Both the position numbers and the translations under genes were made by a program. From Lichenicola sp964245345 (lineage in GTDB: Bacteria > Pseudomonadota > Alphaproteobacteria > Acetobacterales > Acetobacteraceae): a DNA stretch of 14,122 bases. Below are positions 13,600 to 14,122 of the stretch, piece by piece (position 1 is the stretch's first letter; each line of letters opens with the position of its first letter). The stretch is from contig CAXTMS010000082.1 of NCBI GenBank assembly GCA_964245345.1, positions 1 to 14,122 on the forward strand, written 5' to 3'. The notes beneath the pieces are model-generated. The model was not told the origin of the DNA. It saw only the letters and a program-made list of their open reading frames with translations, and searched no databases.

Positions 13600-14122
13600 A
13601 GCCTCCGGCCCCAGCGGATCGAGCTGCGGAGCAGATCGATGGGCGGAGCCCTGGCCTCGCTTCCTGGCCAAAACGGGCCAGCGCGTCCGCCAGCGCCAGG
13701 ATCGGCCGGTCCCAGGCCTGCTCCGGCGGCAGCGGCTCGGCCTGGCGAAATTGTCGCAGCGTCGGATACCACAGGCTGACGCCGTCCGGTCCGAGGTTGC
13801 CGTCCTGCCAGCGCCAGTCGCCGCCGTAGCGGTTCAGCAGCCAGACCGGCCGGCCGAGCGCGCCGGCGAGGTGGGCGATCGCGGTGTCCACCGTCACCAC
13901 CAGGTCGAGACGCGCGATCAGCGCGGCGGTGCCGGCGAGGTCGGGCGGCGGGCCCGGCGGAGCATCGAGCGCCAGGCCTACCGGCGCCGGCTGCCGCGCC
14001 GCCTCGCCCTGCTGCAGCAGCACGAACCGGACGCCCCGCACCTCCGCGAGCGGACCGAGCTGCTCCAGCCGAAGCGAGCGGCGCCGGTCGAACCGGTAGC
14101 CGGGGCTGCCGGCCCAACTCAG
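13568..14122 (-). CDS. glycosyltransferase domain protein (TPR-linked, heptosyltransferase/GT9-like), 3' part only
   Basis: The gene enters from beyond the right edge; 184 codons plus the stop are visible. The first residues, LSWAGSPGYRFDRRRSLRL, match the 'WAGNPxHxNDRxRS' motif that opens the second half of these enzymes. Then come FVLLQQGEAARQ and the nucleotide-sugar-binding core DLVVTVDTAIAHLAGALGRP followed by VWLLNRYGGDWRW, and WYPTLRQFRQ. Such proteins usually have N-terminal TPR repeats and transfer a sugar to a cell-surface or protein acceptor; the substrate is unknown. The normal domain appears to end near LADALARFG. The following 30 or so residues (GLRPSICSAARS..., ending FLKNRV) look non-native, and the last nine plus the TGA at 13568-13570 lie within repeat copy B. 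Codon use is high-GC like the core genes. Confidence 0.9.
   Translation of the reverse strand: MSWAGSPGYRFDRRRSLRLEQLGPLAEVRGVRFVLLQQGEAARQPAPVGLALDAPPGPPPDLAGTAALIARLDLVVTVDTAIAHLAGALGRPVWLLNRYGGDWRWQDGNLGPDGVSLWYPTLRQFRQAEPLPPEQAWDRPILALADALARFGQEARPGLRPSICSAARSAGAGGSKPLFLKNRV

Noticed and set aside
13350..14117. A single 255-codon minus-strand open frame joining the low-GC fragment to the right edge
   Set aside because: Upstream of about 13500 it crosses repeat copy B and runs out of frame with the glycosyltransferase motifs. Only its 3' part looks protein-like.
1..14122. CRISPR array, tRNA or rRNA genes, complete insertion sequence, integrase
   Set aside because: I scanned the gaps for evenly spaced repeats, tRNA-like cloverleaf ends and transposase or integrase motifs and saw none. 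The only repeated unit is the 73-bp pair.

Overview
The window is high-GC DNA, roughly 70-75% in the main genes by eye. It looks like an alphaproteobacterium of the Rhodospirillales/Acetobacteraceae type. The evidence is the adjacent mutS-glnD pair, a MurJ and a YfcG-type glutathione transferase of alphaproteobacterial character, strong third-position GC, and a hairpin repeat family of a style I associate with such genomes. The taxonomic call is inference; no rRNA or tRNA gene is present to confirm it.

Layout. (1) 38-3596, minus strand: an adenine-deaminase-family amidohydrolase followed 31 bp later by an uncharacterised GHKL-type ATPase, apparently one transcription unit. (2) 3597-3771: a short region between divergent genes. 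(3) 3772-5337, plus strand: murJ, the lipid II flippase. (4) 5338-5561: a gap that carries what I read as the decayed 3' end of a BBP2-type outer-membrane beta-barrel gene. (5) 5562-6940, plus strand: a glutathione transferase and a class I SAM methyltransferase. (6) 6979-12562, plus strand: mutS and glnD, 7 bp apart. (7) 12563-13567: an accessory islet. It is bounded by two 82%-identical copies of a 73-bp three-hairpin repeat. Between them, all on the minus strand, lie a low-GC fragment of an unknown gene, a small four-helix membrane protein 3 bp after it, and a frame-broken trace resembling a GH24 phage-type lysozyme. (8) 13568-14122, minus strand: the 3' end of a glycosyltransferase whose last nine codons and stop lie inside the second repeat copy.

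The core genes are housekeeping: mismatch repair (MutS), nitrogen signalling through PII (GlnD), cell-wall precursor export (MurJ), and purine salvage or a related deamination (Ade family). They need not work together. The accessory content is concentrated in the gaps, which hold gene debris and foreign-composition DNA. The parts most worth a second look are the repeat-bounded islet, the porin remnant behind murJ, and the pairing of a divergent deaminase-family enzyme with a GHKL ATPase.
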